Below the pieces are notes generated by a model. That model saw only the letters and a list, made by a program, of their open reading frames with translations. It made no database searches and was not told the origin of the DNA. The translations under genes and the position numbers were made by a program. Shown in pieces: positions 34,047-45,177 of a stretch of DNA of 64,000 nt; within the stretch, counting starts at the first letter, position 1, and every line of letters begins with the position of its first letter. Source of the DNA: Massilibacteroides vaginae (GTDB lineage Bacteria; Bacteroidota; Bacteroidia; Bacteroidales; Tannerellaceae); contig NZ_FXDJ01000009.1 in assembly GCF_900178525.1 (NCBI RefSeq), positions 62,001-126,000 of the forward strand, read 5' to 3'.

Positions 34047-35141
34047 TTACTCGTCTTTCGTCAGATCCAGCTTTTCATTATCTCCTCCTCTGTCGAAATA
34101 TTGTTTACGTAAAGGATTAGCAGTAGCCTCTTTGTATGCTTTACGGCTTCGATGCACATCGAGGGCTACATACAATGCCTGACGGAAAGAATCTTCAGAT
34201 GCCAGATTTTTTCCGGCTATATTATAAGCAGTTCCATGAGCAGGTGAAGTCCGTACAATTGATAATCCGGCTGTAAAATTCACACCATCTTTCATCGCCA
34301 ACACTTTGAAAGGAGCCAATCCCTGATCGTGATACATCGCCAATACGCCATCAAACTCCTCGTACAAAGATGCGCCGAAAAATCCATCGGAAGGATAAGG
34401 ACCAAAAGACATTACACCCTGCTTCTCTGCTTCTTGCATTGCCGGCAATAGTACATCCTCTTCTTCTTTTCCAATCACTCCACCATCTCCGGCATGTGGA
34501 TTTAAAGACAATACCGCTATTCGGGGTTTAATAATTCCGAAATCCTGAATAAGGGATTTATTGAATAGTATAAGTTTTTCTGTTACTGCTTCTTTTGTGA
34601 CTTTAACAACCACCTCAGACAAAGGAATATGCCCGGTAACAAGAGCAACACGAAGTTCATCTTTCATAAGAATCATCAAAGCCTTATTCTCATGATGCCC
34701 AAAACATTCTTCTAAATATTCGGTGTGTCCCGGAAAAGTAAAATTACTATTCTGAATATTGTTTTTGTTAATAGGTGCAGTTACCAACACATCAATTAAG
34801 CCTTGTTTTAAATCATTTACCGCAGCCTCCAAAGCCTTATAAGCAGCTTCCCCGGCAATATCAGTAGATTGAGCTAATTCAACTTTCGTTTCATCATCAA
34901 CACAATTAATAATATTTACCCGGTTTTCTCCTGCTTCGTCTGCTTTTGAAATGACACTCATATTAACCGAAGCCAACTCCAATGTCTTTCTATGATAAGC
35001 CGCTATCTTTGACGAACCATATATAATAGGAGTACATAATTCTGTAATGCGATTATCTGAAAATGTTTTTAAAATCACTTCATACCCAATACCGTTAATA
35101 TCACCGTGAGTAATCCCGACTCTGATTAATTTATTCTCCAT
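34047..35141 (-). CDS. pdxA: 4-hydroxythreonine-4-phosphate dehydrogenase PdxA
   Basis: The product has 364 aa. Motifs are GITHGDINGIGYEVI, DVLVTAPINKNNIQ, FPGHTEYLEE, LSLNPHAGDGG, and YHDQGLAPFK...VNFTAGLSIVRTSPAHGTA. It oxidises 4-phosphohydroxythreonine in the DXP-dependent route to pyridoxal phosphate. The C-terminal extension (after DVHRSRKAY) is longer than in E. coli. The gene is 4 nt after the DUF4837 gene. Confidence 0.95.
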   Translation of the reverse strand: MENKLIRVGITHGDINGIGYEVILKTFSDNRITELCTPIIYGSSKIAAYHRKTLELASVNMSVISKADEAGENRVNIINCVDDETKVELAQSTDIAGEAAYKALEAAVNDLKQGLIDVLVTAPINKNNIQNSNFTFPGHTEYLEECFGHHENKALMILMKDELRVALVTGHIPLSEVVVKVTKEAVTEKLILFNKSLIQDFGIIKPRIAVLSLNPHAGDGGVIGKEEEDVLLPAMQEAEKQGVMSFGPYPSDGFFGASLYEEFDGVLAMYHDQGLAPFKVLAMKDGVNFTAGLSIVRTSPAHGTAYNIAGKNLASEDSFRQALYVALDVHRSRKAYKEATANPLRKQYFDRGGDNEKLDLTKDE

Positions 35142-35145
35142 CTAC

Positions 35146-36192
35146 TTAATTGTTTAATTGGTCTTTGCCTTTGCTTGTAAACGATTCAGACACCGGAATA
35201 TCAAATTCTCCCGGCAATCGCAACGTGTATAAACAAGCCTCTCCCCTTCTCATCAGGTTTCTTTTTTCCATTTCCGGAGCAAAGACAAAACTTTCTACGA
35301 CAATAATTTTATTATTTACTTCATCTACTTTTGTCAGACTAACAAATGGACCTCCCATCATGTCTCCAACCGTTTTCCATAAACCTCTCATCACACCGCC
35401 ATATTTACCAAGATGCGTCATTGGTTTGTAATCTACTCCCCAACGCAATTCGGTGGCCAGATAAGAATTAGGAAAACTTCCGGGAAGATTTTCTCTCAAC
35501 ACAGAGTCACGTTTATTTACAAGGTAATTAACCGTAAAAGTTTGCGGATCAACATAAGGGAATGAATAAACAATAAAATCTACACGTCCTGTATTCGCAT
35601 TATTAGAAACCCAGAAAAAGTCGGTTGTATCTTTATAAAAAGTCATTTCCGCAGGCACATTTAATCTCACATCAAATTTAGCCTGAACTTTTTCCATTAC
35701 AAGACTACTATATGTTTTTTCAAGGGTAGTAAAGACCCTGTCCATTTCTGCTTTTGTGAAAAATTCGACAACTACACCTTGTCTGTCTTTAAGGTATTGT
35801 ACTACCGACGCTTGATCCGGAGCAGTAATTGTAAGCATAACCTGATTTTGCGCCCATTGATTTATTTCATGCCTTAATGAAACTTTGGTGTAAGAATTCG
35901 GATCCACCTTAACCTGAACAATATTTTTTGCATAACGCAGCATACCGTCAAACACTTCCGGAGTAACCTTGGTTAATTTAAGTGCTTCTTCCGGTTGCGG
36001 CAAACCGGGTATATCCGCTTCCATTTCAGCAATTAATGCCTCTCCGGCTTCTCCATCCCATACTTTTTGGTCGGCAACCACAACAACTTCATAAACCCAT
36101 CCTGTAGCCTGAGGCATAACGAAACTTGACGTACATCCCCCCAAAACAATAAGTAATGACAAAAGACTGAATATAAAAAGACGTGTTTTCAT
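35146..36192 (-). CDS. DUF4837-family lipoprotein
   Basis: The product has 348 aa with a signal peptide and lipobox (LIVLGGC, Cys20). The family hallmark ATGWVYEVVVVADQKVWDGEAG begins the mature part. The following repeats of alpha/beta type have no catalytic motif I recognise. DUF4837 proteins are Bacteroidetes envelope lipoproteins of unknown function, often next to pdxA or nearby. Confidence 0.85.
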   Translation of the reverse strand: MKTRLFIFSLLSLLIVLGGCTSSFVMPQATGWVYEVVVVADQKVWDGEAGEALIAEMEADIPGLPQPEEALKLTKVTPEVFDGMLRYAKNIVQVKVDPNSYTKVSLRHEINQWAQNQVMLTITAPDQASVVQYLKDRQGVVVEFFTKAEMDRVFTTLEKTYSSLVMEKVQAKFDVRLNVPAEMTFYKDTTDFFWVSNNANTGRVDFIVYSFPYVDPQTFTVNYLVNKRDSVLRENLPGSFPNSYLATELRWGVDYKPMTHLGKYGGVMRGLWKTVGDMMGGPFVSLTKVDEVNNKIIVVESFVFAPEMEKRNLMRRGEACLYTLRLPGEFDIPVSESFTSKGKDQLNN

Positions 36193-36244
36193 ATCTATTC
36201 GGTTTTATATTTCTACAAATATAAGTTTTTATATTTACTCTTTT

Positions 36245-37267
36245 TTAGTTTTCCTTTGATTTTGCGCTCGACAACATACCACAGGCGGCAAAAATATCTT
36301 CTCCTCTTGAAGCCCGGATTGTACAAACAAGTCCTTTAGCATTTAACATATCCCTGAATTGCTCCATTCTTTTCATGTCCGGACTTTTTAAGTCTACGTT
36401 AGGTATTGCATGAAAGCGTATTAAGTTGATCCGACAAGGAATATTTTTCAATAAGGTCGCTAAAGCATTCGCATGGCGTGGTGTGTCATTTAGGTCTTTA
36501 AACACAATATACTCAAACGAAACTCTACGCTGATGAGCGAAATCAATTTTACGTATCATTTCCAACACTTCATGAGAAGGAAAAGCCTTCTCCACAGGCA
36601 TCAAAGAAAGTCTTTCATCCGGAAAAGGAGAATGAAGACTTACCGCAAGATGACAGTCACTTTCGTTCAAAAAACGTTCCAAACCCTTCGTTATGCCAAT
36701 AGTAGAAACCGTTATACGTTTTGGACTCCAGGCATAACCGTAAGAAGCTGTTAATATCTCCAATACCTTGAACAATTCTGTCACATTGTCTAATGGTTCG
36801 CCCATTCCCATAAATACGAGGTTTGTCAAGGTGTCTGATTCAGGAATAGAACGAATCTGATTCATTATCTCATGGGATGTAAGATTTGCAGTAAAACCTT
36901 GCTTACCTGTCATGCAAAACAAACAATTCATTTTACATCCTACCTGAGACGACACACAAAGCGTAGCTCTATCTTCAGTAGGAATATACACCGTCTCGAC
37001 AGAACGTCCTTTATCAACACCAAATAAGTATTTAACCGTACCGTCTATTGACTTTTGTTCATGAATAGGAATGCTCCCTCCTACTTCGTATAACTCCTCC
37101 AATTTAGACCTGTTCGCATTCGAGATGTTTGTCATATCTGAAATTGACGACACCTTCTTTTTATATAACCAATCCGCAAGTTGAGCGGCTGTATATGATG
37201 GCAGACTCAGTTCGGAAACCACTTTTTTAAGCTCATCAAGAGTCATGCCCAATAATTTCTTTTTCAT
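36245..37267 (-). CDS. rlmN: 23S rRNA (adenine2503-C2)-methyltransferase RlmN
   Basis: The start is set at MKKKLLGMTLDELKK (37267); the longer open reading to 37363 lacks family similarity. The radical-SAM motif is CKMNCLFC, and further family motifs are GMGEPLDN, SWSPKR-like AWSPKRITVSTIG and RASRGEDIFAACGML with the second catalytic Cys. It methylates A2503 of 23S rRNA and A37 of some tRNAs. Confidence 0.94.
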   Translation of the reverse strand: MKKKLLGMTLDELKKVVSELSLPSYTAAQLADWLYKKKVSSISDMTNISNANRSKLEELYEVGGSIPIHEQKSIDGTVKYLFGVDKGRSVETVYIPTEDRATLCVSSQVGCKMNCLFCMTGKQGFTANLTSHEIMNQIRSIPESDTLTNLVFMGMGEPLDNVTELFKVLEILTASYGYAWSPKRITVSTIGITKGLERFLNESDCHLAVSLHSPFPDERLSLMPVEKAFPSHEVLEMIRKIDFAHQRRVSFEYIVFKDLNDTPRHANALATLLKNIPCRINLIRFHAIPNVDLKSPDMKRMEQFRDMLNAKGLVCTIRASRGEDIFAACGMLSSAKSKEN

Positions 37268-37368
37268 TTCTATATCTCCTATTTTGACGAAGTAATGACG
37301 TACAAAGATAAAAAAACTGCCATACATTTCTGTACAGCAGTTTAATATACCAATGGTAAACAATAATC

Positions 37369-39504
37369 TTAATAGAAACGAATACGATTATCTTTAATTT
37401 CCGCATCGTTTATCAGCTCCTGAATGCTCAGATAACCTACCCGATAAGCACTTGCAGATTCTATTCCCTGAATAGATGCCTTCTCATCATATGGTGTTTC
37501 TGATTTTTCTCTGTTATAAACTTTAAATACATACACCCCATTCTGTCCGGCTACAGGAGCACTAAGTTCTCCTTCCTTAGCAGCAGCAACATAAGCGTTA
37601 AGTTTTGGTTCAAGTCCAATGCTGGCAATACGTTGTGTTCCAAAATTCACGAATTTCACAGAATCAACAGCACCACCCATTACACCTGCATAAGCATCCA
37701 ACGAAGTAAGATTTTTAGAAGCTAAGTTTTGAACAATTTGTTCACCCTTCTTTTGTCTGATCAGTTCCGATCTTAACGAAGAAGAAACAGCCTGCAATGA
37801 ACTATAGCCTTCTTTAATTTTACCCTGAACAACAGCTACAATAAATTTATTATCACATTCAAAAATCTCAGAAATCTTTCCTTTATCATTTTCAAAAGCC
37901 CAACGAATCACTGGACGAGTGTTTTGAATAAAACCGATCGTCTGATCCTGTGCTGTAACAGTAATATTGGATACAAGATTATATCCGGCATCTTTAGCCG
38001 CATTATCTAACTTATCAGCATTGTTGTTTTTTGCAACAAACTGATTCAGATCATTGTAAATATTACTATATGTTTTAGAGCTTGGAGACACATTCAAAGC
38101 AACATTAGCCAGTTTGTATTTTTCCACATTAGCAGTCTTTTCTGTTACTTTTACTAAGTGTGTACCATATAAGCTTTTCACAACGACTACATCATTCAAT
38201 GGAGCAGAGAAAATAGCATTTTTAAACTCTTCGTTCAATCCATTAAGTGCGGCAATTTCAGTAAACCAACCTAATTCACCACCTTGTTCCGCTGTCTGAT
38301 CAACTGAAAACTCTTTCGCTATTTCAGCAAAATCAGCACCACCTTTCAATACATTTTTCAAGCTATCCGCACGTGCAGAAATTACGGCATCAGTAGCACC
38401 CGCCAACATAATATGGCTCACTTTAACCGAGTCAGGAGCAACTGTTTTTGCGACTAATTTCATTAATCGATGCGTATCATTCTGGAATGTAGGAACCGAA
38501 ACAGCTCCGATTTCAGAAGTTGTTACGAAAAGTTTAGCTTCAGCATCTAATGACGCATTACTAACGAAAGCATCTACGTAAGGAGTCTCAGAAGATTCAT
38601 TTACAAGATCAGCTACATTGTCCGTAGCAATTAATTCTTCTCGGATTTTTTCTATTTCAGCTTTAGCTTTGTTGTAATCTTCCTGACTTGGCAGAATGTC
38701 TACTGATATATATTTTATCATACGTCCTTCAGCCTGTTTAAACTGATCTTTACGTTGTTCGTACAATTTCTTCAGGTCACTATCAGCTACAGTTATCGTT
38801 GAGTCCGGGATTGTTGAATAAGACTGCATTACATAAACAATATCAGAATTTTCAACCGATGAGTTATACGCATCCTGAGCATCCAACACATTTGCAGAAA
38901 CAGCCTTACTTAACAATGTGCTGTATTTAGCTGTCAACGCCTGTTGTTTGATATTCTTTTCCCAGAACAACCAGAAATTTCTGGCTTGTAATAGTTGAGC
39001 TTGCTGATCCGCAGGATAAGAAGCTATATTATCATCGTTTATTGTTTTCAAAAAGTTTAACAAGGCAGCTTTATCAAACACGCCTGTTTCCGGATTGCGG
39101 AACATAGGCATTTGTTGAATCATAGGAGATACATTTTCACCTTGTATCAGATCAAATAATTCTTCCGGAGTTACTGTTAATCCTAACGCGGAAGTTGCAT
39201 CATCAATAACGACTTCCTGTACCATTGCATCAAATACAGACTGACGAATCTGTGTCATAAGTTCTTCCGCAACGTTACTAGTACCCGTTTGCATCTTATA
39301 CACCTCAGACATTTCGTCCACGCGCGCCTGATAATCGTGAATACTGATTACTTCTCCGTTAATTTCGGCAATTTTTTCCTGTGATTGTCTAAAAAAGGTT
39401 GATCCGGAATTTAAGAAGTCTCCAATAATGAAGGCGAACAAAGCCACTCCAACAACAGCAACCAAAAGTCCAGCTTTGTTTCTAATTTTTTCAAGCGTAG
39501 CCAT
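37369..39504 (-). CDS. PpiD/SurA-like peptidyl-prolyl isomerase, membrane-anchored
   Basis: The product has 711 aa with an N-terminal TM anchor (about residues 11-32, AGLLVAVVGVALFAFIIGDFL). A SurA-type N-terminal chaperone region follows, and a parvulin domain near residues 340-440 (VSHIMLAG...GGADFAEIAKEFSVDQTAEQGGELGWFTE). It is an envelope folding chaperone for outer membrane proteins. The organisation matches the PpiD family of about 700 aa in Bacteroidetes. It lies downstream of lptC in an envelope cluster. Confidence 0.92.
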   Translation of the reverse strand: MATLEKIRNKAGLLVAVVGVALFAFIIGDFLNSGSTFFRQSQEKIAEINGEVISIHDYQARVDEMSEVYKMQTGTSNVAEELMTQIRQSVFDAMVQEVVIDDATSALGLTVTPEELFDLIQGENVSPMIQQMPMFRNPETGVFDKAALLNFLKTINDDNIASYPADQQAQLLQARNFWLFWEKNIKQQALTAKYSTLLSKAVSANVLDAQDAYNSSVENSDIVYVMQSYSTIPDSTITVADSDLKKLYEQRKDQFKQAEGRMIKYISVDILPSQEDYNKAKAEIEKIREELIATDNVADLVNESSETPYVDAFVSNASLDAEAKLFVTTSEIGAVSVPTFQNDTHRLMKLVAKTVAPDSVKVSHIMLAGATDAVISARADSLKNVLKGGADFAEIAKEFSVDQTAEQGGELGWFTEIAALNGLNEEFKNAIFSAPLNDVVVVKSLYGTHLVKVTEKTANVEKYKLANVALNVSPSSKTYSNIYNDLNQFVAKNNNADKLDNAAKDAGYNLVSNITVTAQDQTIGFIQNTRPVIRWAFENDKGKISEIFECDNKFIVAVVQGKIKEGYSSLQAVSSSLRSELIRQKKGEQIVQNLASKNLTSLDAYAGVMGGAVDSVKFVNFGTQRIASIGLEPKLNAYVAAAKEGELSAPVAGQNGVYVFKVYNREKSETPYDEKASIQGIESASAYRVGYLSIQELINDAEIKDNRIRFY

Positions 39505-39597
39505 TTAAATTATTTGTTTTTTAAAATTTATATTCTCCATTTTAAGGGCACGAAGATACAAAAAAAAGGATTTATTATATCTTTTATCGCATTTTTT

Positions 39598-40245
39598 TTA
39601 GTTTGGGGTCATCTCCAAAGGTGAAATAGGTATCGAATCGGCAGCGGTTGTGGTCGTATCCGGTTGAGTATCCTTCACCGGAAAAGAACCCTGCGAATTA
39701 AATACATTATATTTAGTCATACTCATATTCGACTCAAAGCCGATTCCGGTAATAATCTTATCTTCCTGTTCAACGCGGATATACTTATCCGAATAGGCCT
39801 TATCTGCTTTTTCATCCATAAAAAGTTGCTCCGTATTAAATTTCTCACCTTGCAAACTGAGGTATTCCACATTTCCAACCAGTTTCCAGAGCCCCTTCTT
39901 TGTGTAATAAAAAACCGTATCAGCCTTTATACTTGCGTCTTTATTCAACAGCGAATCAAAACGCTCTAAATAGCCTCCTTTAGGCAATAACCAATAAGGT
40001 TCTTCCGCTTTATCATAGCTATACCATTCTTCGGCTATAATCTTATAACGAATGATGCCGGAATCCGAAATAAGTTCAGTTATATCGGTAGTTTTCATTG
40101 TATACGTATTTTCCGGATCAAAAGCCACCTCTACAACATCCGTTTTCTCTTTTCCACAAGAAGCTACCAATAAAACAAGCATAACAACTACACAAAAAGT
40201 AGTTGTTATGCTCGACTTATGATTCGTTTTACTAAGAAAACGCAT
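39598..40245 (-). CDS. lptC: LPS export protein LptC
   Basis: The product has 215 aa with a signal segment and lipobox-like VASCGKEK. The LptC fold appears as MKTTDITELISDSGIIRYKIIAEEWYSYD, YLERFD, ADTVFYY and KLVGNVEYLSLQGE...TEQLFMDEKADKAYSDKYIRVEQED. It bridges the LptFG transporter and the periplasmic LptA-type slide. The C-terminal Pro/Thr-rich tail is extra. Confidence 0.9.
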   Translation of the reverse strand: MRFLSKTNHKSSITTTFCVVVMLVLLVASCGKEKTDVVEVAFDPENTYTMKTTDITELISDSGIIRYKIIAEEWYSYDKAEEPYWLLPKGGYLERFDSLLNKDASIKADTVFYYTKKGLWKLVGNVEYLSLQGEKFNTEQLFMDEKADKAYSDKYIRVEQEDKIITGIGFESNMSMTKYNVFNSQGSFPVKDTQPDTTTTAADSIPISPLEMTPN

Positions 40246-40263
40246 TATCTTTTTTTTAGAATA

Positions 40264-41628
40264 TTATCTAACAATGGTACGTTCTCCGATCCAACCACCA
40301 ATTGTTATTGCTTTTCCTTTTTCCAGGTCAGGATGCATAAACACATCTTCTGTTGATGGGAAGTGCGCACGATAAGCAGAAATCTGAGAAGAAGCTTCTT
40401 CCGCACAAGAAGGATCAACCTGTCTTGCTTTTTCAAACTTATCTACAGCAGCGAAATAAACAGTTTTCCGCAATACCGGATCATTCGGATATACAGAACT
40501 TGCTGTTGCAGCATACATTTTTCCAATCAGAATATAAGCATTACCATAATTAGCGTTAGACTCTAAAGCTTTCAAGCAATATTGTCTTGCTTTAGAATAG
40601 CTGTTCTGTTCAAAGCTCAACAAAGCGATCATATAATAATCGTCAGCTTTAGACATAGGATCCGTTTCTAATCTTGCCGCTTCTTCAAAGAAATCAACAG
40701 CAGTTGCATAATCTTTTTTCTTAACAGCTTGCTTACCTAAACCTACAGCAGATTCGGCAGTCGGTTCTTTAGCATGTGCGTAACCCGAAGCAGCAAAATA
40801 AGCTTCAATTTCCTGGCAACGTACTCTGCGAAGCAAAGAGATCGTTTCTTTCAAAAATTCAAGGTCATCTTTATTTTGTTCTACCTTATCACTATACAAG
40901 GTTTGTAACAATTCACAATCAGCTGCGCCACTTCCAGCGAAACTTTGATCGATACTACTCTTAAAGGTAGTTAGCGCGCCTACTTCTTTTTCATTATTTG
41001 CTGCTTTAGCCGCATTTAACTGAGCATCCAAGATAGAAGAAGCTTTTAAATAGTTCTCAACGAATTCGCCCTTCTTATCGTTATCAGCGATCAAACGTTG
41101 ATGTGAAGCAAACATAAAAAGATTGACTGCCAATGGCTCTGTTTTTTCACCAAACTGATCAACAACTTCCTTCAACCAGCCATACAACATGTTATAGTCC
41201 GCCTTTTCACCTGCGTGTTTAACATAGTCCTGAGCTTTACGAGAAATGATCCAGTCTTTTCCATAACGATTATCATTACCGAAATATTTCACACGTTGAT
41301 CATAAACGGCCATTAACTTATTCAGCAATTCTGTTTTTTTCGCAGGATCCTTTTCATTCAGAAGTTGCCATTCTACGATACGTACACCGTACAAATAAAT
41401 ATCTTTAGTTGCAGCGGGACATTCCTCATAAACAATTTTCCAAAATTCATACGCATCCTTGAAATTTCCAGCTTTAGCATACGGAGTAAACAAACTGATA
41501 TTTGTTATACAACGAATACTATCCTCTCCTGAGCCAAATTGAGTCCCATTGTCGACTCCCTTTTGAGCAAAAGCACCAGATACCGATAAAAGTAATCCGG
41601 CTGCCAATAATACTACTTTCGTTTTCAT
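40264..41628 (-). CDS. Exported tetratricopeptide-repeat protein
   Basis: The product has 454 aa with a signal peptide ending SGAFAQKG. The C-terminal half has TPR helices (GLGKQAVKKKDYATAVDFFEEAARLETDPMSKADDYYMIALLSFEQNSYSKARQYC...). It lies between the barrel protein and lptC genes, a conserved Bacteroidales order. It is probably a periplasmic scaffold. Confidence 0.85.
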   Translation of the reverse strand: MKTKVVLLAAGLLLSVSGAFAQKGVDNGTQFGSGEDSIRCITNISLFTPYAKAGNFKDAYEFWKIVYEECPAATKDIYLYGVRIVEWQLLNEKDPAKKTELLNKLMAVYDQRVKYFGNDNRYGKDWIISRKAQDYVKHAGEKADYNMLYGWLKEVVDQFGEKTEPLAVNLFMFASHQRLIADNDKKGEFVENYLKASSILDAQLNAAKAANNEKEVGALTTFKSSIDQSFAGSGAADCELLQTLYSDKVEQNKDDLEFLKETISLLRRVRCQEIEAYFAASGYAHAKEPTAESAVGLGKQAVKKKDYATAVDFFEEAARLETDPMSKADDYYMIALLSFEQNSYSKARQYCLKALESNANYGNAYILIGKMYAATASSVYPNDPVLRKTVYFAAVDKFEKARQVDPSCAEEASSQISAYRAHFPSTEDVFMHPDLEKGKAITIGGWIGERTIVR

Positions 41629-41656
41629 ATCTATATTTTGAGTTTTAATTTTCTTT

Positions 41657-42931
41657 TTATTTTAGTTTAAACTTAAAGAACCATTGTTCGTTAAATGTGT
41701 AATTAATCGTTACTCTGAAATACTGTTCTTCAACCATGGAACTTAACTCAGGTTTAATCTTCGCATATTCAAATGAAAGATTCAAGATCGAACGGTTATC
41801 AATCAACGGCAATCCAAATCCAATACTTGCGCCATACTCTTTATAGCCGGCTTTATCTACCCCGACTTCATTTGTATTCACCTGTTGATAAGAGTTTCCA
41901 TAGTGAATACCGGCGCGATATCTTACACGTTTAAAAAAAGAACGCTCCATAAATCCCGGAATATACTCTACCCCTCCGGCTACACGATAACGATTATCAA
42001 AAACTCCTTTCTTGTCTTGAAAATAAGCCTTTTCCCATTCTTCATAAAGAACATCAAGACCTACTGTCAATTTATTCTGTTTTACATACGACAACCCAAA
42101 TCCATAAGAATTGGGTAAATCAAAAGCCGAACTGGTCAACGTGTCTGCTGTTATCAACCCGGTAGTTCCCTGTCCTTCTCTGAATGTATTATAAACCTTT
42201 GTATTCAGCTTGTTTGACGGAGAAAATGCCAACCCTACTACTACATGCTCTGTTTTACTGAAAGGATGCGTATACTGAACACCAAAGTCAAGCTTTAAAT
42301 CATTCACTCTGATCTCCTGCTTCTTTTCAATAGGCAAAGCTGACGTCGAAGACGGGAAAGTCAACAGACTGCTATGCGTAACTGTACCAAAAAGATAACC
42401 GGCATTAATACCGACTGAAAGACGCTTCTTCCATATATCCATAGACAAGCCAGCATAGATATCGTTTAATCCACCCTTGCCTGTAAATGTGTTAAGAGAT
42501 GTTTCTCCTGCAATTTGTTCTATATGGTTAAAGTCATATCCAACATAAGAATAAGGCAAAACACCGGCACTAACCGCCAGTCTTTTAGTAATTGGAAATT
42601 GCATAGCAATATACTCCACATTACCGTTTTTATTCTTCTGCTTATTGACCCCGTCGTTATACCAGGACATCTGCCCTGAAACCCCAAAGTCAAAAAGAAA
42701 TGTCATTGAATCAATGGCACTGTATGACGCCGGGTTCATCGGGTTAATTTGCTTTGAAGATCTTAGCCCAAAGCCAAGTCCTCCCATAGCTCGTCCTGCG
42801 CCAAACGATCTGTCTGCCAGCTCTCCATAACCATATCGAGTATAAGGAGAATTTGTACTATTCTGTGCAATTAAAGCTAATTGAGCAAACAAAAAGCAGG
42901 CTATTATAAATACCTTATTAATTTTCAACAT
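41657..42931 (-). CDS. Outer membrane beta-barrel protein (FadL/PorV-like fold)
   Basis: The start is the ATG at 42931, giving MLKINKVFIIACFLFAQLALIAQ as signal peptide. The mature part starts NSPYTRYGYGELADR and is made of alternating strands ending in an aromatic residue and K (WFFKFKLK). The gene overlaps the coaX remnant by 14 bp, reflecting an old operon coaX-barrel-TPR-lptC. Substrate or partner is unknown. Confidence 0.85.
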   Translation of the reverse strand: MLKINKVFIIACFLFAQLALIAQNSTNSPYTRYGYGELADRSFGAGRAMGGLGFGLRSSKQINPMNPASYSAIDSMTFLFDFGVSGQMSWYNDGVNKQKNKNGNVEYIAMQFPITKRLAVSAGVLPYSYVGYDFNHIEQIAGETSLNTFTGKGGLNDIYAGLSMDIWKKRLSVGINAGYLFGTVTHSSLLTFPSSTSALPIEKKQEIRVNDLKLDFGVQYTHPFSKTEHVVVGLAFSPSNKLNTKVYNTFREGQGTTGLITADTLTSSAFDLPNSYGFGLSYVKQNKLTVGLDVLYEEWEKAYFQDKKGVFDNRYRVAGGVEYIPGFMERSFFKRVRYRAGIHYGNSYQQVNTNEVGVDKAGYKEYGASIGFGLPLIDNRSILNLSFEYAKIKPELSSMVEEQYFRVTINYTFNEQWFFKFKLK

Positions 42932-43275
42932 TATACTCAAAGATTCTATTTAATCCTGTCAACACTAAATTAATGTCTGCAAAGATGGAATTTTTTAGTC
43001 GTCTTTCAAAATAATTTGAATGACCACTTGTTAAAAAAACCAAAAGAGAAAGGGATTTCTTTCCACATACCTTAATACAGCCATCCATTTCATACACAAT
43101 ACTATTCAGCACACTGGTCCTAATCGCACGCTCCGCATTAGTTCCAATAGCTGGAATTGCTTTTTTCTCTTCCGGCAACAATAGTTGACAGGTAAAGTTG
43201 TTAAGCTCATTATTCAATATTCGTATACACGGCAACTTTCGAAGAGGAAATTCCCTGTTCAATTATAAGATTCAC
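42918..43275 (-). pseudogene. coaX: Type III pantothenate kinase (coaX), internally deleted remnant
   Basis: From a GTG at 43275 the frame reads VNLIIEQGISSSKVAVY, matching the start of CoaX (MNLIIDQGNTSTKVAVY-like), but stops after 21 codons. A frameshifted continuation (43262 down) gives the family's C-terminal third: AIPAIGTNAERAIRTSVLNSIVYEM, VFLTSGHSNYFERRLKNSIFADINLVLTGLNRIFEYN. About 150 residues of the middle are absent and the Asp in the first motif is Glu. It cannot make a kinase. It lies where intact coaX sits in relatives, upstream of the barrel gene. Confidence 0.8.
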
Positions 43276-43507
43276 TTATTCTCTCATTATTTAGGCTGCA
43301 AAGAAACAAAAAGAAAATGAATTACTTACTTCCAAATTACTTAAAAGTTCAATAGTCTGTTTAAAACAGGAACGAAAAACAGGAGTAGCCTACATTATAT
43401 TAAAATACAAAGCGGTTAGGAAGGGCAAACCTAATCTGCAAATCAAAGATACTATTATTGCACCCAACAAATACATGATATAGTAATGTGGTATGAGCGA
43501 AATTCAT

Positions 43508-45166
<1,659 letters not shown>

Positions 45167-45177
45167 AAATCAGATAA

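Noticed and set aside
37268-37363. Longer N-terminus for RlmN
   Set aside because: The extra 32 residues lack similarity to the family, and the ATG at 37267 gives the normal start.
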